Source: Oscheius dolichura (Eukaryota; Nematoda; Chromadorea; Rhabditida; Rhabditidae). From it: a stretch of DNA of 64,000 nucleotides. Positions 1-11,755 of this stretch are shown here, in pieces. The stretch is from assembly GCA_932521035.1 (NCBI GenBank), contig OW051497.1, forward strand, positions 2,976,001 to 3,040,000. Direction: 5' to 3'. How positions within the stretch are numbered: position 1 is the first letter of the stretch; each line of letters begins with the position of its first letter. The notes under the pieces are model-generated. The model ran no database searches, was not told where the DNA came from, and saw nothing but the letters and a program-made list of their open reading frames with translations. The translations under genes and the position numbers were made by a program.

Positions 1-426
1 GAAAAGACCGAAGAAAGGGGAAAATTCAGTGAAATTTTTCAAATTAAGATGGTATGCTGTTTACAGCGCGGCATGTGACCCTTATCCTGAAATGACTTGC
101 AACAGAAATACCATTTAGCGCTGTTAAACAGTTGATATTTGCATTCTAAACTAAATCTTGTGTCCCCACCTTCCTGTTGCCCTTCCAAACTTGCTGTGCA
201 GCGTGTCTACCTGAATCTAAAAGCAATGCGGTGGTGAACGGTATTTAAACAGGCTATTATTTCGAAAAAAGGGGTATTTCTGTTGTTATAGGGGTTGCCC
301 CCCGTTATTATTAATGCTCCCACAAAGATTGCCTAGGTCCCGCGGATCCGTTCCTTGTGACCCCTAGTGGCGCTGACACAGGGGGTCCATTCAGTCGAGG
401 GGATCGATCGACTGTGGGATGCTCGA

Positions 427-466
427 CTACCCCCATCGAATAAACACTACCCCCATCGAATAAACA
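427..466. repeat. 20-bp perfect tandem repeat, two copies
   Basis: Two identical adjacent 20-bp units begin CTACCCCCATCG and end AATAAACA. No gene was found around them; the stretch from 1 to 665 otherwise holds nothing I can assign. Confidence 0.85.
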
Positions 467-665
467 CGTTTATTTGCGACTTTCACCCGTCAGGCATGAA
501 TTTCATCCTTTTCTACCCATACACTTTGAAAAAAGCGTGAAATTTTCGTATCATTACCTGAAAATGCCTCTATTCTACCGATATGTTAGCGGGGAAAGTG
601 GGTATGAAGATCACAACATAGATATGACAACAGTTCTGCTGCAATTGAAACATCAGCGTCTTATT

Positions 666-1941
666 TTAAACAGAGAAACGATTGTGGCATTTCTTCCCGC
701 CGCTGAAACATCTAAAGCAATTTGATTCACAAAAAATGACCACGAAATACTCACTTGCACTTAACGATGAAGGGCGAATCGTCAGGAAGCATCGATAAGT
801 TCTGCTTGTAGTCAAGCAGTAGTTCCTCACCTAATTCGCGGCGTATAGTAGTTGCCAGTTGCAACTCACCAGCCCGTATGGCTTTCGTCGTAAAAATGCC
901 AATTTGTTTGTCGGCGGTAAAGGCCTTGCCGGGCTGGATGATGTGGATTTCTACCACATTTAAGTCACTGCATGACTCAAGAACCTGGTAAGGTTTCTGA
1001 AACTTCCGGTTCTGTCTAAAGGTCAAGTTACCCGAAAGTCATCGCATCATAGGTGAGACCTGCCGTCAAAGTTATGCAATGACAATCATCTCTTCCTTCT
1101 GATTCCTTGAAGGTTAATATCTAAAATTACAATATGATGTGCCTCTTCTGTCTTTGAAACCTCTCCAACGAAAAGACCCAGGAGGGACCCAGCAGGAATA
1201 TCGTTAACTGCTCTCAAACTCCAGCCATTGTAGATCTCTTCGAAAACAAGGCCCACCACAGGGAACTTCCTTCCCCCCTGAAGAATTAATCGTTATAATG
1301 GTTGAAAGCTTCCACCTTTATGAAACTGCAAGAGCAGTTCTCGCTGCTGCAGTCAGCGGGCCATGTTACCAGAAAGCTCCATGGTCGAAGTTTGAGAGCT
1401 TCCATTTGGGTAGGGTCAGAGCAGTCTAGGAGCCCGCTGGGGTCAGCTTCACTTCGATATTGTAATTTCCCTTTTTCAAACATTTTCGGCACACGTAACC
1501 ACATTTACAAGCTCATCGAGTTCGGCACACGTAACCACATTTACAACCTCATCGAGTGATGGCAGGGGGATATTATAGAAAGTGTTATCGAAGGATCTAT
1601 TTCCGTATCTAACATTAGTATTGTCATTATTGTTAGGCAGTGCCCTTACCTGAGGTTGAAACTTCGTCGCAGAATAATGGCCTTCATGCCTCCTTCCATC
1701 TTCAGGAACAAAGAAAACTCAGAAGTTCCTACCAGAGTGTCCTTCTGCTCTTCGGAACAGGAGAAATGACCAGATGTAGGCGTCTTCCACAGGACCAGAA
1801 AGGTCTGAAAACGGGCTCATTCAATAATAACGTTACTAAGCAGACCTCTTCACCGGATTGGCTTGTGGATGGGATCTTGCCCAAGATCCTTTCAATCTGT
1901 TTATCTGCTTCATTGGTGGAGAAAGAGAAGCCATAAAACAA
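666..1941 (-). pseudogene. Chromodomain/SET histone H3K9 methyltransferase-like gene with a 1-nt frameshift
   Basis: Su(var)3-9-type lysine methyltransferase, expected to act on histone H3 in chromatin. Exons read on the minus strand: 1941-1837, 1804-1650, 1608 to about 1480 (3' boundary unresolved), a pre-SET Cys-rich piece ending 1316, 1277-1161, 1120-1032, 996-870, 830-755 and 711-666. Introns are 32-43 nt. The first two exons carry a chromodomain-like pattern (QIERIL then FLVLWK). The SET part shows GWSLRAVNDIPAG, FVGEI, YDAMTFGNLTRFLSH and AGEELLLDY, and a post-SET C-x-C-x5-C before the stop. At the NHSC catalytic motif the frame breaks: one base is missing near 971-976, between RFLSH and SDLNVVEI. 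All other joins keep frame. It is therefore either a young pseudogene or a sequence error. The N-terminus is unresolved and may extend to about 2225. Confidence 0.75.
1485..1556. repeat. 36-bp tandem duplication, two copies, inside the methyltransferase gene
   Basis: Two 36-bp units differ at one base (AAGCTC versus AACCTC). On the minus strand they encode two in-frame 12-residue repeats, LDEVVNVVTCAE and LDELVNVVTCAE, at the start of the pre-SET region. Each unit also contains a GTAAATG donor-like site. Confidence 0.85.
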
Positions 1942-3210
1942 CTGAACTTAACAAATGAATGACTATATCTCTTTGTACCAAGGCCGTTTAGGGGGAGGCG
2001 CAGCACCTGGCGAAGTCCACCTTCTCTTTCTCGAAGGGATTTCGTCTTTTGGAAAAGATCCACCGGTTACAACTTTAGAAAATAGGCTATGGACGAAAGA
2101 TAGCATGGGGAGGATAATTGTCTTGTGACAGAAAAGATGAGGACAGAGTGGCCAACGTGTCAGCTTCACCATAAAGGCTTGTAAACCTCCCATATGCCGC
2201 CACCGGAACTGACATCTGAGCCTGTGGATCTCAACTTCTTTACGGGGACCAAGTGGACTTGACATATTTTTCTAATGTTCTGCCGATCAGCTTGACTGCG
2301 AAACTGATGCTTCTCAACCATTCACTTTGAAAAGACTGTCAGGGACCTTATTTGGTTGCGGTAGGCGCGTGATCGAAATTGCACGAATTCGTAATATTTT
2401 TACGGAATGTGTCACCATAGACGTTCAGAAAATGTCAAAAAACGAAAAAAAAAAATTCAAAAATTCGTGTTCCGCCAAAGCGCGCCAAAGGCGAAGGACG
2501 CTAGCTAGTTCAGTCGCTGCAGGACCCGCTACCGAAAAAAAGATCCCTGGCAGTCCCTTTAAATGTCCTCATGTTCGGAGGGCATTTACTATGAAGCTAT
2601 CCCTGTGTCTACCCTCTACTAAAAAAGAACACCTTCTGAAATAGCAAACTGTGTTGAACATTTATTTATAACCTTTATGATTTGGCTAGGTCCGGTAACA
2701 CTGTAGAGTTCCTCTTCATGGCGAATCTTGCAGTCAGCCAAGGCTGAAGTGATACAGGAGCAGAAAACCTCAAAATGGAGGATTTCCCACTTATTTTAAA
2801 ATGAATCGAAAGTATTAAAAAATAACACCGTCTCTTGTTGCTATTGAGTAGTTGTAAAAGTCCCTCAAACTGAATTTTTCAAATATTTATACGCTTCAGC
2901 TCAACATGAATAAAACCGGGTGTAACAAAACGGCTTTGACAACCATGATGGATTAGTGATATCCCCAACAATATGTGACAGGCGCCTGGTCAAAATGTAT
3001 ACATCTACATAAACAAAACAAGTTCTTAGGCAATCGGGTATAAATTTATTCAATATATTCTTGGTATGCAATGTTCAGCCGGTCGGTCGGCGCTTCTCCG
3101 GAAGTTTCTTCTTCTTGCCTCTCGACGGGTGGATTCTCTAGAAGAGGAAAACATCTTTTGTTTATGTTCTCTTACCACCAGTGGTGACTTCGTCGTACAA
3201 CATACCATCT
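1942..3210. other. Mostly unassigned; possible 5' exons of the methyltransferase gene
   Basis: On the minus strand, 2222 to about 2090 reads MSVPVAAYGRFTSLYG and onward without a stop for about 42 codons. A stretch near 2060-2006 reads LFQKTKSLREREGGLRQ in phase with the exon at 1941. I could not join them with a normal intron. The rest, about 2270-3210, is AT-rich and shows nothing I recognise. Confidence 0.35.
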
Positions 3211-3593
3211 TCAGTAACTTTCGAGAAATATCTCGACGTTCCTGAAACGCTTTTTCCTCAAAATTGGTATGGATTTACCGTCGTCCATTAGGATTTCAAC
3301 AGACTCTCTTTCTGTGTCAAAATCTAGGCCGTTCACCTCGCCATTCTCGTCGTCATCTTCATAGAGTATTCCTGAGTCTGTCACCCGTTGGAAAAGCTTC
3401 ACTGACTCTAAAAGAAGTACTAAGTTCTAAAGAATTCGATTGAAGTACCGTCCTCTAGGAGAATTTCTTCTTTTGGATGGTGAAACTGAATCTCTTCGAC
3501 TATTACCGGATCGTCGTAGTTTAATACGGTGACATTTATTTGAGGAAAAGAGTAAGTGCAGTGGGAAAATAAAAGAATCCACAGTATTTTCAT
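3211..3593 (-). CDS. Small secreted acidic protein
   Basis: Two exons, 3593-3449 and 3407-3211, joined across a 41-nt intron (GTACTT...CTTTTAG), give a protein of about 113 residues. It starts MKILWILLFSHCTYSFPQ, a typical signal peptide, so export is inferred. The mature part is rich in Glu/Asp and ends with a basic cluster (LRKKRFRNVEIF). An internal repeat-like pattern is visible: EILLEDGTSIEF in the read-through frame resembles VEILMDDGKSIPI in exon 2. I chose the second Met because it begins the hydrophobic signal. No family was recognised. The splice and signal are clear; the function is unknown. Confidence 0.65.
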
Positions 3594-4562
3594 AGGAATA
3601 GTACACAGAGTCGGGCTTTCCCCCACTCCGAAAATCGTAGGAGGAGAAAAAACAGCAGCTTGTGGCCGGAACAGACAACGCTGTCATATCCGTCAAAACA
3701 CAAGGAACAGAGGAACTTGAGGCGTATTGGCTGGTTCTTTTGATCTGGGAATGTCATCGTGGTTATACTTCGTTTTAGTGTTTCAGTGAATGGACAGCGG
3801 CAATAAGGCAAATTAGTCAAATTTTAGAAGGAAAAAAGGCCAGGGCACCCCACTGCCTCGCCAATTGCTCAGATGTTAATTGACGAGGACGTAGGGTAAC
3901 CAGGGATTCTTCCAAAATAGTAGCAAATAATATTTAGAGCCGAAAAGGGTGTGAAAAGCGAAAATGCGTGATATATGATGGTTCAGAGGATTAGTCTCTG
4001 GTTGTACTCGTTTAACCCCCTACGCAACTAGTTGACTATAATATTATCAGGAACAGTTGTTGCCCATTGTAGGGGTAATAACATCATACTCCAGATTTCC
4101 GAATTAGTCCGGGGATCACGGAAACAAAAATGGTCAAACCATAGAAAGTTCAAAGATGATGACGGCGTAAATACAGAGAACAGTTTTCCTATCACAAAAA
4201 TCGCTGTGAATTTCTTTCCAAGTGACTGCTCGCCGCTTTAGTGGGCGTCATTTATCTTAAAATTCGCATCGAAGAGCCCACAGCCAAGATGACAACGCAT
4301 TTGTCACGGGGGAGCATCTCATCTTGGAATAATTGTACACCTTGTCACTGGCGCCGAGCAATTTCCATAAAATTGAGAAAACAACTGGCCCACCCCTGAA
4401 AGAAAATCCTATTCGACAATGTGCTCATCGTAAGGAAATGGAAGAGGATGACTGTGACAGGTAGTACGACAATCTCACAGCAGACAAGGAGACGCCCGTT
4501 TCGAGCTCCAAAAATCGTGAGTTCTCTATTTTATTCAGTTTAAAGTTGCATGTTAGATAGTC
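3594..4562. other. No gene recognised
   Basis: Both strands carry only short ORFs without consistent splice signals. The region lies between a minus-strand gene and a plus-strand gene, so promoters for both are probably here, but no TATA box stands out. Confidence 0.4.
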
Positions 4563-4883
4563 ATGTCGTATCTGATTTTCCAAACGGCTGCCGTCGCAGT
4601 CGCCGTGTGGAACTACGGGATATTTCGCATCTTTCTAGCGGGAATCTTTCTAGGTTCTGTCTTCACTTCCTATGCAGATGAAATGTTAATAGCTTCCAAA
4701 GTTAGGCTGTAAACAATTTCCAGGGACGCTTTTCGAGCTGAACGATACGCTGCCAGGCGAGCGAAAAGGGTAGCAGAAGAATCAGCAGCTCAACAGTCCC
4801 AGAAGGAGCCAGTAAAGCGAAAGAAACAGAAACAAAAGAAGAACCCCCGAAAGAAGTTCACCAGATATCGCAAGAAAAGGTAA
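4563..4883 (+). CDS. Small single-pass membrane protein with a basic tail
   Basis: Exons 4563-4684 and 4724-4883 are joined across a 39-nt intron (GTTAAT...TTTCCAG), giving 93 residues. The first 40 residues are hydrophobic (TAAVAVAVWNYGIFRIF, then LAGIFLGSVF), consistent with one or two membrane segments. The rest is strongly basic and Gln/Lys-rich (RAERYAARRAKR; KRKKQKQKKNPRKKF), probably facing the cytosol by the positive-inside rule. The stop is TAA at 4881. It ends about 110 bp from the 3' end of the convergent UNC-93-like gene. No family was recognised; the low-complexity tail limits inference. Confidence 0.6.
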
Positions 4884-4994
4884 TAAATCTTTGTTCTGCA
4901 ATGTAAAAAGAAACAACGAGTAAGTTTACGTTTGCTTAGGGAAGAACCCAATCGTCAGTAACCCGTCATCCAGATCAACGCGCAGTCGTCTTCG

Positions 4995-7520
4995 TTATCC
5001 TTCTGTATCCTTCAGTGTGCTGGCTTCTTCCTCCTTTTTAATTTCCCTACAGACAAAGATAAAGCCCGTTGCCGCGACTATCTGACTACCTGAAAGAGAT
5101 TTGTGACTAAATTAAAGTGAAAGGATATCTTACCAGCAAGGAGTATGACCCATCCGTAGACTGACAGTTGAGGTGCTAGAAAACTTCCCAGACAGGTGGT
5201 CAAAGACTGAAACGTAATTTAATGATTGTGGAAAATATTGTTTCTTGAACATCAGCCGGTTTAAGTTTTTTTGCCGCGCAACCTGTTCAGACTCGAACCG
5301 TTGAACCGAAATCGTAGCGGAAATATCAAACTTCTTTTTAAAAGTTTAAATATGAAAACAAAGTAAAGAACTTACTTGGAAGAGTTTCCCAATAGAGTAA
5401 ACTTGAAGCCTCTTCTTTGGAACCGCAATCGTGCTCACGAATGATCGCATAGTCGTGTTGCAACAGTCAATCATCCCATGCAGAACACCGATGACTAACA
5501 CATACCACGCTCTAGAATTATCTTCTATGTTAGAAAAGGGGATAGACTTACGCTGGAGTTATAAGTAAAGCCGGATCCAGTGTGGGCGAGATAGTGCTCC
5601 TATTAGGTGTTCCCAAAACTATCAGAACGTAGACGATTATAGACAACGGGATCTGTGAAAGCATCGTCGGCATCAATCCGAACGAATTGTTCTTCTTTGA
5701 CATTTGGTGAATATAAAATCCGACTGAAAGTAACAAAACGTTTTAAAATTAATTTGTAATCTTACCAAGGAGATTTCCGATTCCAAGCGCTATGCTATAC
5801 AAGGCAGGAAGGTAGTGATTCCCTGCCAAGTAGCCTGAGAAAGCAAAGCTCGTTGGAAACACGATCACCCAAAATGTCACGTTGAAACCGTAGAACATGA
5901 AGAAAGGTAAGAGAGCTAAGATTCTCTTTTCTAATATTGTTCCAAAGATCATTTCTAAAGAAAAAGGTTACTGAACAAAGCGGATCACCTACTCATTTGA
6001 TTGGAAAAGGTTGTCTTCTTTGCCGGCTCCTGTTGTGCAAGGCTGTTGTATTGTTTTGTGGGAAGGAAAGCACAGAGGATGTTGGCGAGAACAGAAGAAG
6101 TCAGGAGAGTTCCGAAGATAAGGTTGATCTCGCTATCTGAGAAGTTTCTAAAGCTAGTTTTTCAAAAGGGAATATAATGAAGGCACCTGTATGAACGTGG
6201 GCCTGTAGATGGTGTTTCTAGAGCGCTAACCGGGGTGGCAGGGGGATGCATCCAGTTGATGAAAAGGAGGAGAATCCCTCCGAGTAGCATACTAAAATGA
6301 AAAATATCACTTGGTTATAAAAAAATGGGATTTGCAACCCCACAACGTTTTTTGAGTTGAGAAATTGAGAGCAGGCTCATTCGAACCGATAATTTTTGCT
6401 CAGCATCGTTTGCTATCTAAAAAAATTGGAGAACGCAGGCGTACGGAGGAATGGAGCCTCAAAGTTTCGCAAAATGGCACAACGTTTTTTGAGCTAGCTT
6501 GGTGAGAGTAGGGTCATTCGACGACGCTTCTTGGCGTTTTCGCGGTTTATTCTTGGTTAAGCTCTGACGCGTAACAGTGAGGAATCGACAACACTTTACC
6601 AAAGTTAAGCCCTTTTTCCATAGCCAGTCGGGTTCGGTCAGCTAGCGGTCAAAAATGGTTTCGCTTTTCGTTTTGTCAAAGCATGGGATTTCGACTAAAA
6701 CCAGCGGCACGGGGAGATTCTAACGCGGAGCCTAGACTCACTCCTACAACCCCCGTGTCGGCGGCCGCCGGCCGCCGTAGGTGCGGGGTGAGACTGGAAC
6801 GCGAGCCTAGGCTCTTGCCCGCGAGCATAAATGGGTCAACCTAGTCCCATAATAAATAGGAAGGGCCTACCTTTGATTCCCAATAGCACTTGCCATTACA
6901 GAATTCCTTGAAAGCGTTTCTCGGGTGGAATGCTCTGAGATATACTGCCCAAGACCGTTGTAGAACACTAAAACATAACATTTTCATGTTCTTCTGGGGA
7001 AATACGTACATCCATAGCCAATTCCCAATAGAACTTGCGCGAGATAGTAACAAAGAGAATTAACATGGAAGAAAACGGCCTAAACCTTCGTAAAAAATAG
7101 AGAACGAGTAGACTAACCAAATATAGAGTGAAAGGAAGTGTTCCCAAAACCAGTGTGCGTTTTGCTCCAAGACGGAAACAAATCCACGGGCTGATCAGTG
7201 TGGAAAAAGCGAAGCTTGCGTACATTACTGTTGGTCTAAAGAAGAATAAAAAGGTAAGAAAGGACGTACCCATAGTAACCGGCATATTGATCAATCTGCT
7301 GTGGATCTCGAACATGGACGGAATGCAGAACCGACTCCGTGATGAAGGCGCTGATATCATAGCCATTCATGATCAAAACGAATCCGAATGCCACCAGTAG
7401 AATACAGACAAGCTCGTGTTTAGCAGGAGACATTCCTTTCACTCCTCCTAGTTCTTTTCTTTTGGGGCCATCTTTCAATGTGATGTCCATATTCTCCACT
7501 ATTCGACTGCTGCTTGCCAT
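4995..7520 (-). CDS. UNC-93-like major facilitator superfamily membrane protein
   Basis: Multi-pass membrane protein of the UNC93/MFSD11 type; UNC-93 relatives regulate potassium channels or act as transporters. The start is ATG at 7520 and the stop TAA at 4995. Exon 1 carries an N-terminal cytosolic stretch and the first membrane segment, then SVHVRDPQQIDQYAGYYG. Later exons read MYASFAFSTLISPWICFRLG, LLGIGYG and the family hallmark YISEHSTRETLSRNS, the UNC-93 motif after the inter-helix glycines. C-terminal helices follow at 5952-5749, 5736-5548 and 5520-5060, and a short charged tail ends near LKDTEG. Most introns are about 35-45 nt. One intron, about 6295-6850, is much longer and holds repeats. 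The exact substrate cannot be read from sequence. Confidence 0.85.
6341..6523. repeat. Two diverged direct repeats in the long UNC-93-like intron
   Basis: Copies at about 6341-6386 and 6478-6523 share CACAACGTTTTTTGAG followed by a GAGAGYAGG-TCATTCGA block. The intron also holds a GC-rich near-palindrome at about 6757-6778 (cggcggccgccggccgccg). None of this is coding. Confidence 0.6.
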
Positions 7521-8475
7521 TTACAACACTCGGCTGTTTATTTATCCTAAAGTTAACGTTACTATCGACTTAAAGGAAATGAAAGTAACTGGTGAGACGC
7601 GGAGGGTTCAAACCATCGCGCAGTGATAAAACCATACCTGGCCGTCCTTTTTTGTGTTCCCAAGTGTTCTGTCTGACAGGTGATTTATCGGCCGTTCATT
7701 CTGCACGAAACTTCTTCATACAGCATTGTATGGGCTGCGTCCAAGAAATTAAATTCCAAGTTCGCCAGGCTTCCCCATTAAACGATATTTGGAAAACTAA
7801 AAGCTCCTTGCGCATCTCATCAACCAAGGTGTGCTCGCTTTTAGCCAGTTATGACAAGGCCATCCTGAAATTAGAAATGCAAGAAAATAATGAAGCAAAA
7901 CTCACGTCGATGTTTATATAAGCAGTATTACAAAAGAATAAATAGGTTTTAAGGATACAGCTATATTTTTTTTTGAATTGCAAAGCTCGCCAACTTTGCG
8001 TATCGGGATAGAGACGCAGACATTTTTAAAGGCTTGCGATTAACTTTCCCTGTTAATCAATCAATACACTGGACTCATGCACTTGCAGTTGGGTAGCTAT
8101 CAAGAAAGCAAATTTTTTTACTCTACAGACATGGAACCATCAGAAAATTGAGCCTACGGGGGCCCTCCCTACTCCATTCAGCCGAAGTAGCAAAAAAGTT
8201 TTATTTTCATAACAACAAGAGCAAAAATTAACTCAAAGAAGTAGGATCTCGATTTTGGATGAAAAGGTGAGTAGGCCCTCAAAAGAACATTTTGAACGAG
8301 GTACATTTCTAACACCGGAACAGAGGTAAAAGTTGTAAAGGTTTCACGGGGGAGGTTTTCTCAAACAAGAATAGGATAAAAGCGGCGATACAACAGTGAG
8401 AGAAGGGGGATATGGAGATGCAAGGAAAGAAACCCTGAAAGATGAGGAGATCCGGATGAGGAGATGTACTACTGT
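7521..8475. other. No convincing gene
   Basis: A 109-codon plus-strand ORF (7592-7921) lacks splice context. On the minus strand a well-formed 41-nt intron-like segment (GTGAGT...AATTTCAG, about 7900-7860) is followed by stops. I could not build a gene from either. Confidence 0.35.
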
Positions 8476-9187
8476 TTAGCAACCAGTACGCGGAGAAGAG
8501 GAGGAAAGATGGGCATTGACCTCGGGAGGATAGTCTTCAAGGTAGGTCTGAAAGTAGTGTGTCAGTAATGCCAAAGTAGGTGGGAAGTGGTTAGAATAAG
8601 AGAAAAGCTCACCATTGCTTGCTGGTTGACATTGAGCATTCTCCTTCTCAGTTTGATATTCTCGTTTTGAGTTTCGAGAAGCTGCAACGTCAGATTTCTA
8701 GTCATAGTGGAGTGTTGCAGAAGCTAAAAATGGGAATGCTTCAGTTAGTGGCGGGATGTACCTCAGCCGATTTGGCCTTCAGTTGCCTATCCTTGTGAGA
8801 GAGCAGAGTCGTCAAATGGTCAATGACAAGATGAGGGTTGTGACTGATCTCATAGGGAACATACATAGCATGTTCTGGTGGAAGGTATCCCGATAACAAA
8901 GGAGGTACCATCGGAAAGACCTGTGAACGCGACAACTCTTCTCTTACCTGCGTATCTTGACCGGTGCCGTTGAGAGATGGAAGGATCGGCGGAGTAGTCA
9001 GCTGAGAGGACCCAGAGCCCCCGAAAATGGTTGAAATATCCGGGAAGGTCCACGCGCAGTTCTCGTTGGCTTGCTGCGGTGGCGGATCAGCCGGCATCTC
9101 CTGCGGTTCAGCTGGCATCTGCTGGGAATGACCTATTGACATAATATGCGAGTCTTCTTCTATTTCGATTTGATTATGGTCATCCAT
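8476..9187 (-). CDS. Uncharacterised Gln/Pro-rich protein with a short coiled coil
   Basis: Three exons, 9187-8762, 8723-8613 and 8547-8476, keep frame across introns of 38 and 65 nt and give about 202 residues. The start is MDDHNQIEIEEDSHIMS. The N-terminal third is rich in Gln, Pro and Glu (MPAEPQEMPADPPPQQAN). The middle is Ser/Pro/Leu-rich. The end of exon 1 and exon 2 form a leucine- and charge-rich helix (LTLQLLETQNENIKLRRRML) that looks like a short leucine-zipper-type coiled coil. A regulatory nuclear role is possible, but no DNA-binding basic region is evident. No known family was recognised. Confidence 0.6.
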
Positions 9188-11000
9188 TTCTAAAATTTAA
9201 AAATTGTAGATATTATTGAGACTGAGAGAAATTCTTTTGAGATAACCAATCACGAATGAGGAAAATTGTACTTTCCGACATTTTGCAAAAGGAAACGGAG
9301 GATTATTGGCCAGTTACGTAGTAGCAAGCGGCGGTAAAAGGACACAAGTTTTTATCCACGAAGAGAACAAGAGAAAACTGGTAAATAGCTTTCCCCTCGG
9401 GCCAGATGTGGAGGACAGACCTCTGCTAGGAGATCTCGCCCGTTTTCCATACTGTAGCTCTTTTTGGTATATTCCGACCCCTTCTACCCAGTGTAAAACC
9501 CTAGGTATAAACAGATGGACGAAGGAAGAAGTACTTCTTTTCGCGCGCTCTCTCACGCGAAATGGTTGCGCAACCTCTGCGAGGGAACACGTGTGGTTCG
9601 TAGACATCCATATGCCCCATTGATAAGGATGAAATGTTAGCTTATGAGGAATTGCCGTCTGCAACTGCGAAATAAACGAAAGTTCATGACGTGGCCGAGC
9701 GGAGAGGAGAGAGTGACCATGAGGCAAAGCGGGGGACTCCCTCCAAAGTAGCAAAAATGGGTACTAACTATTAGGCAAAAATGGAAAGATAATTTGAATT
9801 GTCTGTGGTGGTGGCCATTACTGGGCATGACCATAATGTCACGGTAGGGAATGCTCACCTCTCCCAGTTAGTAATAGGTCATTCGAATTGTTCAAATGCT
9901 GATCTGTTAAGGAGGATCAACTTGTAAAAAAAGGCGAAAAGATCTGTTTCCGCTAGTTCCGACGATAAGGAAGGGATGATAGATTTCGTATTGACCAATC
10001 ATTACCAAAGAAGAAAGAGCGGGAGCGCTAAGACCGCGGGTTCGGGATCAAAATAACCAACTTCCTGGAGCAACACAGAAGTAGAGGAAACACCCTTTCG
10101 TCTCATTATAAATAAGATCAGAAATTTGCGGTACTATAAAAGGAGAAGTGCCCTCACAATGCATCTGCAGCTATCGGGTGGCCTAGACTGTGATTATGTG
10201 TTCTGCAAAAGCGACAGATTGTTTCGAATGGAGTCGCCCTTTATTTGGAAAATTGGCTGTTTCCCTTGAGGAAGTAGCCGATCCCTTGAGACCACTAATT
10301 AGAAGTAAAAGAAGCGAAGTGCAAGAGCAATGATCAAATCGGAAAGGAGAGGAACACGTCGACGGTCAAAGACATGACCGCTCCAGGTCGCGCTCCCACG
10401 GTAAAAACGACCGTGTGAACTGCGTCAGACATGGCCCGGGATGAGATTGCAACAACAAAAACGTATTCCTTTGTTCCCTACCGATTCCGCCAAAGAGGGG
10501 AAACTATCCGAATATGACGTACCACATATAAAATTCAAAGAAAGAAACTTCCGGCTAGATGAGACAAGATGGAATGTAAACAGATCATCGTCCGATCTTC
10601 TTTGACTGCCTCCTACTTCCAGAGAAGCTAATACAGCTAAAGTTTCCTCGGAATATTACTCGACCAGCCGTTTCTTACCCCCAACGAAGCCAATTACCTG
10701 CTCCTATATTTTGTTCCTTATGGGCATTGCCTTCATTGGACTTGAATCTTACGCCTTTAGTTGGCATGAGTTGCTCTGAAAGATAAATAAAAGGAAGGCC
10801 GTCCACTGAAAGACGTATTCCTTGACTTGTTTTATTTAGGGTACATTATAACGCTAACATGAATACTCCAGTTCGGTATGGGGAACTTATTTACCAAAAG
10901 AGGCAATAGAAGAAAAGGTACAATTGAAGGAGCGCCATGTTTTACAATAAAGCAAACGCTTTAGTTTTGTTTAACTTTAATTGTCTTTACTATCTCGTCA
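9188..11000. other. No gene recognised
   Basis: Overlapping ORFs of 105-146 codons on opposite strands at 9306-9754 look like chance ORFs: no signal peptide, domain or splice pattern supports either. A possible plus-strand first exon (MGNLFTKRGNRRK, about 10879-10918, with a GTACAA donor) could belong to the next gene but does not join it in phase. Confidence 0.3.
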
Positions 11001-11704
11001 GGGGGAATTGGGTAAATCAGGACAAATTGGTTGTGTCTATTGTAGAACAAAGTACCGCCACCGGATTAATTCCATACTTGATGTATATGTATTCATCTGG
11101 GTGGGTTTTCAGCACTCGTTACCTTCGGGTAGTGTCAAATTAGTAAGTCCGCATGACTGCAAGCTTCTATCTGGTTTGTTGAGATAACGACCTGTGTGAC
11201 TGATGATGAGCTGCTCTGCAGTTTATCTACCTCTGCGACTGTCATGATAGAATCAGCCTCAACGGTTCGGCACTGAGAATAAGACCTCTTCCTTTCATTA
11301 ACTAGAAAATGCGGCTCCGATGAAAAAACTGTTAAAATACTAGCCATACTACTAGCCCCTAGAATGGTTGTTATGCAACGGCCCGGTCAGGTTTACCCTC
11401 CCCGGTCACACCATATCAGGGCAGGATCCAGCTCTCTGCAGCATCGATCATTTCAAGAATCATTTCGAGTCACCACTTTTTACGATACCTCGTTCGAACT
11501 GTCATTCTATATCTTTCCATTCAATCAACAATTTCCTTCTTTGCCAGAAAAGCAGCTTCTTTGAACCAACCGTGTACACTCTACAAAATTGGCACTACTT
11601 TGCTTGGATGCGGTGCAGGTTATTCTCACAACAAAAGAAGCCATTATTGGCGTTCCCGAAGAAGATGTGAAAAAACTTCATGAAATTTCCCAGCAATTGA
11701 AATA
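11001..11704 (+). CDS. Uncharacterised gene, 5' end unresolved
   Basis: Readable exon pieces on the plus strand, after an acceptor at about 11001, are QIGCVYCRTKYRHRINSIL, then HSLPSGSVKL after a 30-nt intron-like gap, then TTCVTDDELLCSLSTSAT after a 41-nt intron (GTAAGT...TTGAG). A longer exon with WLLCNGPVRFTLPGH and DHFKNHFESP follows. The last exon reads VILTTKEAIIGVPEEDVKK and ends TAA at 11704. The C-x2-C pair followed by His residues hints at a zinc finger, but the spacing is not standard. It is tail-to-tail with the minus-strand gene ending at 11756. The coding nature is fairly clear; the full model is not. Confidence 0.4.
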
Positions 11705-11755
11705 ACAAAGAACAGTATCTTTACTTTTACTCTACAAACGACATTTAAAAAGCTC

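Noticed and set aside
751-1026. 91-codon minus ORF read as a single exon
   Set aside because: It includes two short introns (831-869 and 997-1031); removing them restores SET motifs.
9306-9754. Overlapping ORFs of 105 and 146 codons on opposite strands
   Set aside because: No signal peptide, domain, splice context or sensible composition supports either one.
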